Shown piece by piece: positions 11,201-22,408 of a stretch of DNA of 64,000 nucleotides; position 1 is the first letter of the stretch; every line of letters starts with the position of its first letter. This stretch comes from Mnemiopsis leidyi (Eukaryota > Ctenophora > Tentaculata > Lobata > Bolinopsidae). Location of the stretch: the NCBI GenBank assembly GCA_000226015.1, contig JH153023.1, forward strand, positions 29,522-93,521, in the 5' to 3' direction. The notes beneath the pieces are model-generated. The model saw only the letters and a program-made list of their open reading frames with translations, was not told the origin of the DNA and did not search any database. The position numbers were made by a program, and so were the translations under genes.

Positions 11201-12495
11201 ATTATGGGACAACCTAATATCAGAAATTTCACTAGAATTCTGTCATTTTATCTCACAGTCCAAATGGCCTACATTCTATCTTACGATAGCTCAATTTTGT
11301 CGCATTTGATTTAATCGTGATTCAAAACATTGTTGGTTTATTTTGATAATGTTCTTAGCACTGCTGAGTACTGACTGTAAGTTTAACTTAAATTGTAGTC
11401 CTTAAATTTCAGTTTTTCATAATCATGATTATCACCAGTTTTATCGTGAGTATCAATTGGTAACAAACTCACTCATTATAATCTCAGATTTCCAGTTTGT
11501 TGCGGAACCCAAAAGTAAGAGAAATGGAAATAATACGCTTGGTTTTGTTATACTGCATTTGTTATGAGGGACAAAGTGGGCACAATCCCAGACAGTTCAT
11601 TGAGACTATGAGAAACAGAGGCATTTCTGAAGCTAAATGCAAGGTTTGAGCTGATTATCTGATATTTCGTAAATTGTATTAAGTTTCAGCTTAGTTTAAC
11701 ACATAGAAGATATGATGATGAGAAGATAAAGGGAAGTGCGTAATGCCAATCCTTCACCTTGATTCTTTAATAAACTCTACCTTTCAGCTTGCCACATCCA
11801 TTATGAACTACGGAGGAAAAGCTGTGAGAGGCGGTCAACTGTTTGGCGAAGAGACTAAGATAGCTATGACAAAGAAGTACTTCAAAGGACTCCAGGGAGT
11901 GGAGAACATTTACACACAGCACAAACCGTACATGATAGACATATTGCAGGTAAAATCAGTAATCTGTCGTACAGCACGTATTTTCAGCTCGATTTTCAGT
12001 GTAGCAAAACACTAAGATTGCAACGTAGCTGGAACGGTGACACTGAGTGTTTTAGTTTGTGTGACGCGCTTCGCAAGACACGCAGATTCGCAGGCGCAAC
12101 TTTTAATTTATTCTACAAGAATTAGCATGCGAACGTACGTGATATCGCATTTACTGGCAGCTAAACTGTACCAGCTAACAGATATTTGTCTGGCTGTTGG
12201 CTGCCTTTGCACAAAACCGCAATTGACAGTGAAACTAAACTCCTTAATACCCTCTAAAGACTCTACATTTCAGCAATTGCAGCTGGGACGGCTAAAGGAA
12301 ACTGATTTTCCCTGGCACGGCGGATCGCCGCAGCGAATAGGGGAGATCATTGTATTTGTTGTTGGCGGTATAACTTACGAAGAGATCAAGTCAGTCCACG
12401 AGTGGAACATATCAAATCCGGGAAACAAAGTTGTTCTTGGTTCCACGTGTGTTCACAACTGCCGATCTTTCTTAGAAGCTGTTTCCAGTCACTAA
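8261..12495 (+). CDS. VPS45: Vacuolar protein sorting 45 (Sec1/Munc18 family)
   Basis: Eight exons: 8261-8342, 8484-8843, 9222-9469, 9622-9907, 10045-10175, 11488-11643, 11788-11949 and 12274-12495. They join in frame to 548 residues, close to the family's usual length. It starts [15 protein letters not shown] and carries VPS45 signatures throughout: [88 protein letters not shown] and [16 protein letters not shown]45 proteins bind syntaxin-16/Tlg2-type SNAREs and promote fusion at early endosomes and the trans-Golgi. Exon 6 (11488-11643) has no internal start and would be overlooked without splicing. The fifth intron carries a mariner-like insertion. No lesion was seen, so the gene should be functional. 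Confidence 0.96.
10293..11217. mobile_element. Mariner-like non-autonomous element (925 bp)
   Basis: Perfect 27-bp terminal inverted repeats begin ttaggttgtcccataatgat (10293-10319) and match the reverse complement at 11191-11217. They are flanked by TA on both sides (10291-10292, 11218-11219), the Tc1/mariner target duplication. The 5' ttaggttg end is typical of mariner elements. The interior has only short frames, none recognisable as a DDD/DDE transposase, so it is probably a deletion derivative moved in trans. It sits in intron 5 of VPS45. The identical repeats suggest recent insertion. Confidence 0.88.
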
Positions 12496-13110
12496 GAACC
12501 TCGACAGGTTGAAAAGCATCGGAGTTAACGCTGTTTAAGTGGTAGAAAGTATAATCTTGGACTTAACTTGTAGCCGTTAAAACCTTTAACTACTCCCTCA
12601 CTTCGATTGAGATCACGGGACAGTTTCAAAACTTATCACTTGCTGGAACAAGTGAAAATCTTGAAAATCCTAATATGATCCGGACATTTTACATAACAGC
12701 AAGGATTTTTCTCCACGTTTTGACTAGACATGTTATGCTACCATGAATTGTTTGTTGATTGGAAATTAGTGTGCAATATGTGTTAAAATTTATGTAATTT
12801 TGATGTAGTTATGATGGACAGTGTCCGAGAAATCTCGGAGCGATTTCACCGTCTATGTTTAATTGGATGAACATTTATGTTTTGTAAAGCCTTGCGAATG
12901 AATTTATCAGTACTAATTATCTGTTTAATTTTTAATCTTGCTTTTTGCTCGACTCTTTTTGCTCACAGCATGTATGTCAAGTAAAAACATTCGATTAAAT
13001 CGGAAAAGGTTATTTTTAAAAATAACGCGGTACAATGACATTCAACTCAAATTCCAGTATTTAGGGGATGGAATAGCGATGGCCTTGAATAAGTAAGATA
13101 TCGCTTGGAG

Positions 13111-14068
13111 ATGAAGGCAATCGTTCAAAAAGTTACCAAAGCATCGGTCACAGGTGACGAGAAACTGTATGGTGTTGAAAAATACTTCCTGCCTGAATTT
13201 TCCGGTTTTGTAACAACGGTTCTTTTTTCCCTTTCTAAATTTTACTTTTCAGTTGGAGAAAGGTGTACAGGTTCTATTGGTCAAGGAATGTGTGTACTGT
13301 TAGGAATTTCTACTAAAGATACAGATCAAGAGATCGAATGGATGTAGGTATCCTGTATTTAGTCCTAACTAAGTGCCTAATGTGAGGTTCTCGTGTGTTT
13401 ATGACGAGAAATTGTAGTTGAAATACTGTGATGAGATTATGAACCTGTTAACTACAGTACAGACATCCCGCCAGGGCAAACAAGTTGGTGAAACTGAGGA
13501 TATTTAACCATCCTGACACGGACAAACCCTGGGATGCAGATCTTCTGCAGTGTAAATTTGCAATTCTCGTCGTCAGTCAAGTAAGAACACTGTCATTTTA
13601 TCGATTTTTTCAAGTTTCCGGGTCTTGTATTCTGACAGATGTCTACTGTGTATTCTATATCTTCAGTTCACACTACAATGTGTTGTCAACAAGGGAACAA
13701 GACCAGACTTTCACCAAGCTATGAAGTCTGAAAACAGTCTGCCGATGTTCAATAAGTTTCTTGAAGTTCTCAGATCTAAAGTTCCAAATTCTAACGATCT
13801 CGTGCAAGGTTTGAGGGCATTCTGATGGGACATAAACAATAAAACCGCTGTCTATCATTAGTATCATAGTTCTTTTATAACTAGTAAAACCAGTCAACAC
13901 CATCATTATCACTTAACATCAACTCATATAAAACTTTCAGTTGCTGTCGAGTAGATTTACCACACAAACATGTATTCCTTAGTTGGAGAGTTCGGAGCGT
14001 TCATGCAAGTTCACATCCAGAATGACGGTCCGGTAACCATCCCTATAGAAACACCAGCAAGTTTGTGA
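13111..14068 (+). CDS. DTD1: D-aminoacyl-tRNA deacylase, copy A
   Basis: Five exons: 13111-13153, 13253-13343, 13475-13580, 13667-13808 and 13983-14068. They give about 155 residues, the length of the catalytic core. It starts MKAIVQKVTKASVT. It has the SQFTLQ catalytic motif (formed across the exon 3/4 join) and the NDGPVT motif holding the cross-subunit Gly-cis-Pro. The enzyme removes D-amino acids from mischarged tRNA as a homodimer. It lacks the Lys-rich tail of copy B: its frame stops at ETPASL. The last codons lie in a local duplication, and gtgagt overlaps the stop, so an additional 3' exon is possible. Exons 2 and 3 are almost identical to those of copy B while exons 1, 4 and 5 are not. 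Confidence 0.88.
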
Positions 14069-14150
14069 GTTTCCTGACCGGGACCTGGCTACCATCCCTA
14101 TAGAAACACCAGCAAGTTTGTGTGATTCCTGATAGGAACCTGGCTACCAT
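14036..14150. repeat. 55-bp tandem duplication of the DTD copy A coding end
   Basis: The segment starting accatccctatagaaacacc (14036) recurs at 14091, including the cagcaagtttgtg that holds the stop codon. The second copy lies in the 3' UTR and has tgtgtga in place of tgtgag. It is a local slippage duplication. The remainder to 14439 is intergenic. Confidence 0.85.
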
Positions 14151-14439
14151 TTATCGCTGTTTACAAGTCGGGGCAGAAAAGATTGGCGGGTTGGAATTTG
14201 GAGATGACAATTTCTGCTCTATGAAGACCATCATAAGGAGATGTTGAATTATTATGTGAATTGAAGTTCTCTTTTGTAGGCTACTAATGTTTATTTGATT
14301 TAATTTACGCATGGTTCGTTTTATAACATGTGGTATCTCTGTTCACCAATTAATCGGCAACCCTTACATTTTATAAGTAATACTAGAGAAGTTACAAACC
14401 ATTATCGTAATAGGACAAGTCACATACATAGAAACTGAT

Positions 14440-15729
14440 ATGAGAGCTATAATTCAAAAAGTTACCAAAGCTTCAGTTACCGGTGAGACGAATTTGTTGA
14501 TTCCGAAAGAGCGATGAATTCTTAGTCTCTTTTCTATGTCCATTTTGGCTTACACTATAAATGAAATTGGTGAAATTCTAGCCAAGTTAGCAAGTTATGA
14601 AATAAATCGTTTTAGTCGGCGACAGGTGTACAGGTTCTATTGGTCAAGGAATGTGTGTACTGTTAGGAATTTCTACTAAAGATACAGATAAAGAGATCGA
14701 ATGGATGTAAGGTTATTATCAATTTTTGTGTAGTATTTTTAGACCAAGTGCAAAAATCTGAGGGATCTTTTTCAGTTTCCTAAAATTGGTTCCATGGTTA
14801 AGCAAATTGATACTACCGAATGTGCCTCGATGTCGTTAATCTTCGTCTAAACACTAAAGTGAGAGAGATCACTCTAAACATCCCGCCAGGGCAAACAAGT
14901 TGGTGAAACTGAGGATATTTAACCATCCTGACACGGACAAACCCTGGGATGCAGATCTTCTGCAGTGTAAATTTGGAATTCTCGTCGTCAGTCAAGTATG
15001 AACACTAAGATATTATCCAATTTGACATTCTCATAAGACTTACTTTCTGTTTATCTAGTTGTCATCAATTTCTACTTGTTGTAAAGGTTTGTTGAGTACA
15101 ATTTTGTTGCGGCAAAGTTTAACTTTACGAGATTTAGTGTAACTCATCTGAACGAGATTTGAAATTTGACCTTGTAATTACCTCAGTTTACCTTGCAATG
15201 TGTGTTGAAGGGAAACAAACCTGACTTTCACAATGCAATGAAGGCAGAAGAGAGTGAACAAATGTACAACAAATTTGTCCAAGTTCTCAGGTCTAAAATT
15301 CCAAACTCTGACACTCTGGTCCAAGGTTTGTACTTACGGTACACTCACTACATTTGTACATTTGACTCACTACATTTACGTCGAATGTTTACCTAATTAC
15401 GGTACACTCACTACATTTACGTCGAATGTTTACCTAATTGTTAAATTGAGATTTGAAATTATTCAAAGCAGTCGATATTACAAATCTGCACATTTTCAGA
15501 GGGCGAATTTGGCGCGTTTATGCAAGTTCACATACAGAACGACGGGCCAGTGACAATACCGATAGATTCACCAGAAAGTTTAGCTACTCAAAAAGTAAAA
15601 CCTGCTAAACCCCAAAAACAGAACAACAAAAACCAAGGAAAGAAGAAAACAGACAGTACAGAAGTTCCTAAAAATGACAGCGATAAAGTCGTAGAACAAG
15701 TTACTGAAGATCTAGATAAGAAGTTGTGA
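14440..15729 (+). CDS. DTD1: D-aminoacyl-tRNA deacylase, copy B
   Basis: Five exons: 14440-14482, 14616-14706, 14890-14995, 15187-15325 and 15500-15729. They give 202 residues, in the range of animal DTD1 with its C-terminal extension. It starts MRAIIQKVTKASVT and has SQFTLQ at the exon 3/4 join, KGNKPDFHNAM, and FGAFMQVHIQNDGPVT. A Lys/Gln/Asn-rich tail follows (from about residue 155: KPAKPQKQNNKNQGKKK). It lies 371 bp after copy A in the same direction. The shared exon 3 differs from copy A by about one base (Ala to Gly before ILVVSQ). Both copies keep all key motifs and exon phases, so both may be active. Copy B looks like the canonical animal form. Confidence 0.93.
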
Positions 15730-16121
15730 TGGAATTTTAGGTTTTAGAATATTTAGGTTTTTTTTCTTATTTCTAACGAAAGCCCTTAGGTATTTGTCTT
15801 TCTATAAATAACTGTTCCGGGTAAAAAGTTTAGTAACAAATATCAGGCTTATCATTCTCCACTATGGATTTTACAGCTTAAGTATTATTGTTAAGCTTGT
15901 CTGCTGTACTCTGTTAGAAGTTTATAGAAATTATTTTCTTTAAATCAAGTTTGAATCCATCCCATTAGTTTATGTTATGGAGAAATCGAATTTATGAATA
16001 GTATAGTTGGCAAAATTTACACTATCCTTGCCACTAACCTCAAATTTTGAATGCCTTGTTACTTCACGTTCAATGATTGATGTGAGATCGTTTATCTTAT
16101 AATATCCTTCTCTAGCTGAAA
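15730..16121. other. Intergenic, possible promoter of the first TRPA 5' exon
   Basis: AT-rich sequence between DTD copy B and the ATG at 16122. No TATA box or other motif stands out. Confidence 0.5.
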
Positions 16122-16629
16122 ATGGTACGCAAAATAAAAGTTAAAGAAGTTGAAAGTACTGACCAAAAACCAAAGCACAACCAACATGACCCCCTCTCTG
16201 AACTACCCGATCCAGAGAGTCTGCAGTACCCGTGGAGTACAGACCTGCATGAACCGGCCAGTTTGGTCTATCCGGGATCTCCTAGTCAGGACAATAAGGT
16301 ATCTCCCTATCAACCCTTCTATCCAGCACAATATCACAGTTATCAAACACCTGGAAACATCGACACACCTCACACGTTCCCGCCTCACCCACCATACACC
16401 CACTCACCTCTTTCACTCTTCACCAACCCACAACACTCCCCTCAACAATCTGTAGGGGAGACATCACCCTCAAAAAATGTTACACGGGAAAGGAATGTGA
16501 TACAGAACCCCCCAACAGATGATACAGCGGTGAGAGAGCCTATAAGATTGCAAGGAGCACGGTGGTTCCCTTTTCCAGGATTCAGAACTTTCTGTAGGGA
16601 CAGTTGGAAGCTTCTTCAGTCTGAAACGG
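16122..16629 (+). CDS. Candidate TRPA alternative first exon 1 (Pro-rich, 169 residues)
   Basis: Starts MVRKIKVKEVESTDQ, continues Pro/His/Ser-rich (about residues 30-135), and ends GARWFPFPGF, then LLQSET. A donor (g|gtagga) follows at 16630, leaving one base. The phase-1 end fits the acceptor of the common exon at 22409. No known domain is seen. It is the longest of the candidate 5' exons. It could also belong to a separate gene, since no transcript links it to the channel. The evidence is the open frame, the Met start, a donor in the right phase and the absence of any other downstream exon to join. Confidence 0.5.
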
Positions 16630-17451
16630 GTAGGAAAATTTTCAGTTTTTAGTCCATATCTGCGTTTAACTCTTAGTCTTACGATAGTGACTGCAGCAAT
16701 TTGAATATTTGAATATTTTGCGGGGCATTTTGATTGCGTGTTCATAATTAAACCTACCATCGAGGCATTTTTGCTAATTATCGTCTAAAATTTTCAAGCT
16801 TCCGGTATTTTCTATCTCAAATCTTGATAAGGAAAATTGCGCATATCAGATCCTTACACTTTAATCGTAAAGTTCTGCGTAATAGTAGTGTAATCTTCAC
16901 TACGAAAGTTTGCTATCTTGGTTATTACTTATTTCCGCTCAAATAGCAATTTCTTGTGAACATAATAAATAATCACTTAGTCTTTATTCCTTAATTGACT
17001 TAATCACCTGTAATCTTCCACGCCGTATAGACTATCCAGCGCAAAGTCTTGATTTAAAGTTGAATGTGATGAAAATCAGTCAAGTACTAAGCTGGCTCGA
17101 CAACTTGTGACGTTGTGTGCAGTTTCATTCACACTTTTTGGAACTGCCAACCAGAAAAATACCTCGCACAGTTTTACCCTGTTCACTGTGCTCCATACAC
17201 ATAGTTTGCCGCAGAAATGTGTCAAAAAATCGGCGCATTTAGACAGACTGATGCAGCTAGTACAGTAGTAGTAGTTTTGTTATATCTGTCATATGCAGAT
17301 AGTACTGGTAGTTATTGAGCGATGGTTTGGATCGAATTAGCATGCGTGGGTTTCATTTCCTGTTCTTGTTGGGATCATTGTAGATTGATCTTTGTTGATT
17401 GGGTGTTCACTGATCACTGAACAGTTGAGTCTTATTGAGATTCTTCTGAAC

Positions 17452-17473
17452 ATGTTCAGCTCTTCTTTTTTTG
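17452..17473 (+). CDS. Candidate TRPA alternative first exon 2 (short)
   Basis: ATG, then FSSSFF, then g|gtaatt: 22 nt with one base left over. Very short, so weakly supported alone; counted because start, donor and phase match the others. Like exons at 17943 and 18600 it begins Met-Phe. Confidence 0.25.
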
Positions 17474-17942
17474 GTAATTTCGCTCAACCAAACTTACTGA
17501 AACTGGAATGTGATTGTTTGTACTCCTTACTCGTTGCTCTTTCGAGGTATGGATACCCCGAAAGTTTAAGCTCACAATTCTCGCGTTTGGCGCTGGCGAC
17601 CTAATAAATCTCCTAACTTAAGATGATCTTTATCATTGAACGTAAACCGTTACATTAAGACGGACATTTATGAGTGATCAAGAGATTTCGTTATACGTGG
17701 TGCACCTCAGTGGGGGGATGTCCATCCAAATTGGCTTGTTTTTTGGGGGGGGGGGGGCACACAGTATAAGCAACTATTATTGGACAATGTCCCCGCTGTT
17801 TTCTCCTCCTCGTCCTCCTCCCCCTTCTTTCTTTTCCTTCCTTATCCGTCTCCAAGTCTCCGTCTCTAATCTCCTCTAATACTCTGCTCTCCCATGCTTC
17901 CTCATTCCCTACCTAATAATTCGCCCAGTGGTTGCTGTTCTG

Positions 17943-17988
17943 ATGTTCGGTAGAGGGATGATCAGACCCCGTCCTCGTAAAGAGAGAC
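17943..17988 (+). CDS. Candidate TRPA alternative first exon 3
   Basis: Reads MFGRGMIRPRPRKER and then a strong donor, c|gtaagt, at 17989 in phase 1. The basic sequence would give a positively charged cytoplasmic N-terminus. The donor runs straight into a 45-bp minisatellite. Confidence 0.5.
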
Positions 17989-17992
17989 GTAA

Positions 17993-18222
17993 GTGTGCTT
18001 GTAGGCTTTGTAATTAACTTTGGAGTGTGCTTTTTCTTGTATGATTTTTCATTAACTTTGGAGTGTGCTTATGTTTGTATGCTTTAACATCAACTTGGGA
18101 GTGTGCTTATGTTTATAGGGTTTGTCATTAACTTTGGATTGTGCTTATGCTTGTATGCTTTCTCATCAACTTTGGAGTGTGCTTATTCTTGTAGGCTTCA
18201 GCACCAACTTTGGAGTGTGCTA
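17993..18222. repeat. Minisatellite, about 45-bp unit, five copies
   Basis: Units carry gtgtgcttatg...gcttt...atcaactttgga with substitutions between copies. It begins four bases after the donor of candidate first exon 3, so the repeat includes intron sequence next to a 5' splice site. Confidence 0.8.
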
Positions 18223-18599
18223 ACAGCTTTTACACTTGTAGTGTGAAGGCGTGTTGTACCTGGTTTTGGACATTTAAATAGCAGCTATTTGTTTGTCCTC
18301 AGTAAATGATTTGTACTATTGTCCTGGAATTTTCCTGAGTCCCGGTGTGAAAAAAACTTACATTGTAGTGGGACAAAAATCAAGAATAGTTTTATGGTAA
18401 TTTGTAAAATTTACAACGCATAAAGTACTTGATGCACTGTCATGAATAACTGCAGAATGTCGGAAGTATGTCGTAATCGAATTAGTTTTCTCCCTCTTGT
18501 TTTTATGGCGTTTATGAGTTATTTTTGCTGTCTGCAATACATTTGAGTTTCAGAGTTGTTTGCAATGTGCATGTCTGGACAGTCAGTAATACAAGCACC

Positions 18600-18648
18600 A
18601 TGTTTTTCCCCCAAAAACCTCCGAAGACCCCTACAAACGTTAAACGTG
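18600..18648 (+). CDS. Candidate TRPA alternative first exon 4
   Basis: Reads MFFPQKPPKTPTNVKR, then g|gtaagt at 18649 in phase 1. A strong donor. It is a short basic/proline N-terminus like exon 3, with the same Met-Phe start. Confidence 0.5.
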
Positions 18649-19261
18649 GTAAGTACAAGAATAAGAGTACGCTTTAATTAATATACTTACAGTATAGACG
18701 CCGGCCCTAATTGTTCGCAAAGTAAAACACGCGAATCCAATAAAGATACTTCATAGAAATTTCAATTGGAGCATCTTCTATTCTTCTAGAATTCAGCCTA
18801 CTTCAATCAATTATGAATTTTCAACCCCCTGAGAGCAGAAGGGAAAGGTCGTCCATCAATTAATTGCTCTATCACCATTTTTTAATTAGCAAAAAGCGTT
18901 TAAGTATTGTTAAATCAATCTGAAAATACACTAAATGATTTTCATTCTACCACTTCAATTTGCCAGTTACTGCTGAGTCCTATCCTGCTGAGTGCTATCG
19001 CTGTTTTTGCAAGACAACATCTGTAACCATGACAACCCATTACTTTGTTCCAAATATGGAATAATCAGTCGACTGATACCTGACCCAAGTGGCATCTCAA
19101 TGCTCGAGTATGCAATTTCTTCAGACGAACCCTCTTGTTGTAGTTTTCCTCCTAATTAGTGATTACCCGTGCTGCTAGCCTCCGTTTTCTTGTTTTTCAG
19201 CTCTCAGATTTCTGCTTTCTGTGCTTTATTCGTTGCACATCTTGTTGCTGAATGTTGAGCA

Positions 19262-19397
19262 ATGGAAAAAGATAAAATAGATCTTCCCCCACCCCAAATA
19301 TACGAGCTGGACAACAGAGGTAGCAGCGAACTACCTGATTTCCTGAGAAGTAACAAAGTTTCAGATCTCCTCCAAACTTCTGTATTTTCTCAGTCTG
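19262..19397 (+). CDS. Candidate TRPA alternative first exon 5
   Basis: Reads MEKDKIDLPPPQIYELDNRG, then SSELPDFLRSNKVSDLLQTS, then VFSQS, and meets g|gttcgt in phase 1. An earlier donor, g|gtagca at 19320, is also in phase 1. Acidic N-terminus, unlike exons 3 and 4. Preceded by a pyrimidine-rich tract ending in cag (about 19200). Confidence 0.45.
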
Positions 19398-19894
19398 GTT
19401 CGTGGAATGTAGAATGTATATTTTGTATTGCTATATGCTAATTAGTAATTACTATCGAGTGACCGAGTTTGCACTGCGGTATCAGTCCTGAATAAAGTTG
19501 GTTCTCCGTAAACAGTACTAATTCCATAAAATATTCAAAAAATTTTCATCAGCTTCATTATTATTGTGATTGTTGGTCAATCGAAGGCCAAGGTGTTTCT
19601 AATGCTTTTTTTCGTCAGTTGATTTAGGTTTGAGCGGAAATGAGATGTACTAATTGCACGTGCTGCCTGTTACAATTTGCACTTCATAGCGTCGTTGACA
19701 ATGTACAGCATTCTGCATATTCGAACTGCACAAAGCACAACTAACCAGCGAATTAGTGGGCGCTCACTACACTTTTCTATAACAAAAATATTTTCCTGCT
19801 CTCTTTCTCAGACTTTTGAACTTTTGCCCGCACAAAAACGTTTGTTTACGGGAGTGAGTCGGGACGAAATTAAAACTAGATTGACGACCCATTC

Positions 19895-19943
19895 ATGAAG
19901 ATTAGACCTGGAGAGACTCGAGTGCCAGGTGTTTTTACCCACA
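19895..19943 (+). CDS. Candidate TRPA alternative first exon 6
   Basis: Reads MKIRPGETRVPGVFTH and then a|gtgagtat, a strong donor in phase 1. A second possible donor (g|gtgttt, 19929) is in phase 1 too. Confidence 0.45.
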
Positions 19944-20289
19944 GTGAGTATCGGATTTCACCTTAATAGGTCCCTGGAAATTCTAAGAGTGGTGCACACA
20001 TGGTTAACACATGGAGTTTTAGACACGATAGAGTTGTCTGCGGTCGTGTTTCCACTTTTGATCTAATTCTTGTCGTTTGTTTGTTGGTAAACTAGTTTTC
20101 CCGTTTTCAACCTTTTTAAATTTTTCTCTTTTTTCATTCACACTCCTTATCCATTTGTTGATTGCCGTTTAAAAAAGGGGAAGCAGATATTCTTTAAATC
20201 TGCTGTGGGAAGAAGTTGAAGATATACCTGTAGAAAGAGGAAACGTTTTGTAAAACACCCTTGTGAGAGGAAGAAGAAGTCTGGTAACC

Positions 20290-20395
20290 ATGCTGAAAGA
20301 AGAAGATAGAGCCGAACAGATAAGTTTCAGTGTTTTGGAAAACAAGGGGGCTGAATCTATGGGGGACGGATACGGATCTACCTACAAGAACACTC
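20290..20395 (+). CDS. Candidate TRPA alternative first exon 7
   Basis: Reads MLKEEDRAEQISFSVLENKG, then AESMGDGYGSTYKNT, then c|gtatgt in phase 1. The ATG is preceded by acc. Acidic and Ser/Gly-rich; no domain recognised. Confidence 0.5.
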
Positions 20396-21314
20396 GTATG
20401 TTAAACTTGAAAATCTGTAGTTAATGAAAACCTAATACGTTGTTACTTGCGTGTAGGCGTCCCTTGCACAGTCGTATTTTAACATCCCGAAATATACTAT
20501 ATACTACCTAGGTATAAGGTGCTGTACTAGTTATAACCTAGGTATGAGCTAGGTCTAAGAAAGGTGTTATCCTACTATGCTAGGCATAGGCTAGGTATAA
20601 TGTAAAGTATATTTTAGAATGGGCTAGGTTGTGATAATGGACAATGTCAGACGTCTTTGTGTAGTGGTCGACTTGATGATCACAGGATTGACACTAACTG
20701 TTGTACAGTGCCATTAAATCATAAAATGTAAACTATTTAACAGTACAAATACATTGACTTCATTGAGTATGTAAATTTAATGGGTTATGACTAAGATAGT
20801 GAAAGACTGTCCTAGCTCTGTCAGCTTACCGGATTCCGCCGTTGATTTGAACTTGAACACCTAGAAATAGATCTCTTATACAACAAGATGAAAAATCTTA
20901 GATATGTAAGACATGTAGCTACTTTGATTCCCATCCCAACATTATCGAGTAATCCCGCTTCACCCCTTGATTCTTATGCAAACACAGGCCTTGCCAAACA
21001 GACCTACTCCTTTTTGTGACGTCATCTTTGTACCTCCTTAAAATGCTCACCTCTCTCTCTCCCTCGAGCGCAACACGCCCCACAATTGCAGCTAGCTAGA
21101 CTCTCACCTATAGTGTAGGAGACTCTAGAGCCAGCTCATTATGTCGTTAGTGTTGTTGGAGATTATTGCCTAGATATTAGGCTTATAGAGTTCCTGGTAA
21201 TGCCTCTATAACTTGTACTTGCGCTCCTCTTGCTTGTATTTTCTACTTGTACAGCTGTACAGTATTAGCAGTAGCAGTTTCTTCTTCTGATATGAATGTT
21301 AGCTGACCAAGAAT

Positions 21315-21336
21315 ATGATTGTAAAAAATTCAAACG
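21315..21336 (+). CDS. Candidate TRPA alternative first exon 8 (short)
   Basis: Reads MIVKNSN, then g|gtaaga in phase 1. The donor is strong but the coding part is only seven codons, so chance is a real alternative. Confidence 0.3.
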
Positions 21337-21836
21337 GTAAGAGAAGTTAGGGTTAAAGCAAGTCTGCTTTGGCTGTAACATTGTCGCTACTTGATCTATA
21401 TTTGGTCTAATCTATAGCTCAGCTATGTACGCGTGCTTTAGCTGTACTTACAGTAGCCTGCTTCAGAATTCTAGAGTTGCTATAAAGCCTATGGACATGC
21501 ACTTTTGGGCCACTTTCTGTTGTCAAACATTCAGAATTTTATCTCGCTTAATTCCTTTCAGTCTGTGGATTTTATGTTTGTCGTAATTTTCATCAATCAC
21601 ATTCTTCAATAACTGGAGAATTCACTGAAGCGGTTCAAGTAAGTTTTGGAGGTTTTAATTTGTGACTCAGAGATTTGCGTTTTTCGTTCGTTACCATTAA
21701 TGACGTTACAGTGATTGTTCAAACAAAGATTGTAATAAGGAGAATAAATTTTCTAGACTGTCGCTGCTATTCAAAGACTTGAGTCCATGACTTTAAGTAA
21801 ATCTAGCTGCTATTTACAAACACACGAACAAACTAA

Positions 21837-21904
21837 TGCCAGAAAATAAGCCTATTGTTCAGCTTTGTCTCCAAATATTTTCCCTGAACCTGCCAGCAGA
21901 TCGT
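21837..21904 (+). CDS. Candidate TRPA alternative first exon 9
   Basis: Reads MPENKPIVQLCLQIFSLNLP, then AD, then c|gtgaga in phase 1. A weaker candidate: the frame closes soon after the donor. Confidence 0.25.
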
Positions 21905-22003
21905 GAGAGCGCGACCTGCTCAATGTAGCTCTGGATTATCTTATCAGAGCGTTTTGTTTTGTGATTCATTGTAGTGAGTCTGTCAGCCTGACTGTCGGTA
22001 TCT

Positions 22004-22118
22004 ATGTTGAACGTCAAGCCAGTTCGAACTTCTCATAGCGTTAGAGCACACCCCCACGTACCTCAAACGATCAGGATCAGGGGGAATAAACGTGTGAATG
22101 GGCATCATGTTGACACTG
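22004..22118 (+). CDS. Candidate TRPA alternative first exon 10
   Basis: Reads MLNVKPVRTSHSVRAHPHVP, then QTIRIRGNKRVNGHHVDT, then g|gtatgt in phase 1. Basic and His-rich. It is the nearest to the common exon at 22409, so it is the simplest start for the channel transcript. Confidence 0.5.
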
Positions 22119-22408
22119 GTATGTTGACCAGCCGTGCGAAGGTTGAAATCTCCCGCCCTGACAGAGAACACCAACGACCGGGCGCGACCAAACATCAACG
22201 AAATTTAACTACCTTTTTAAACTCTGAATTATTATTAAAACAGTCGTTGGTCATCGACTTGGACATTCACTAAAATTCTCATTTTTATGTGTAGTGGTTA
22301 TTGCATGCATTATAATGAAATACGCAGCTTTGCATTGCTTTGATTGACTGATTGAGTATTATCATGACATTTTAAGTTGTTACTGAATTAAAAGTGCAAC
22401 ACTTGCAG

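Noticed and set aside
18811-18848. Possible extra TRPA first exon (MNFQPPESRRE)
   Set aside because: The only donor leaves two bases (phase 2), which does not fit the common exon.
20886-20904. Possible extra TRPA first exon (MKNLRY then gtaaga)
   Set aside because: Ends in phase 0 and so cannot join the 22409 exon in frame; too short to support.
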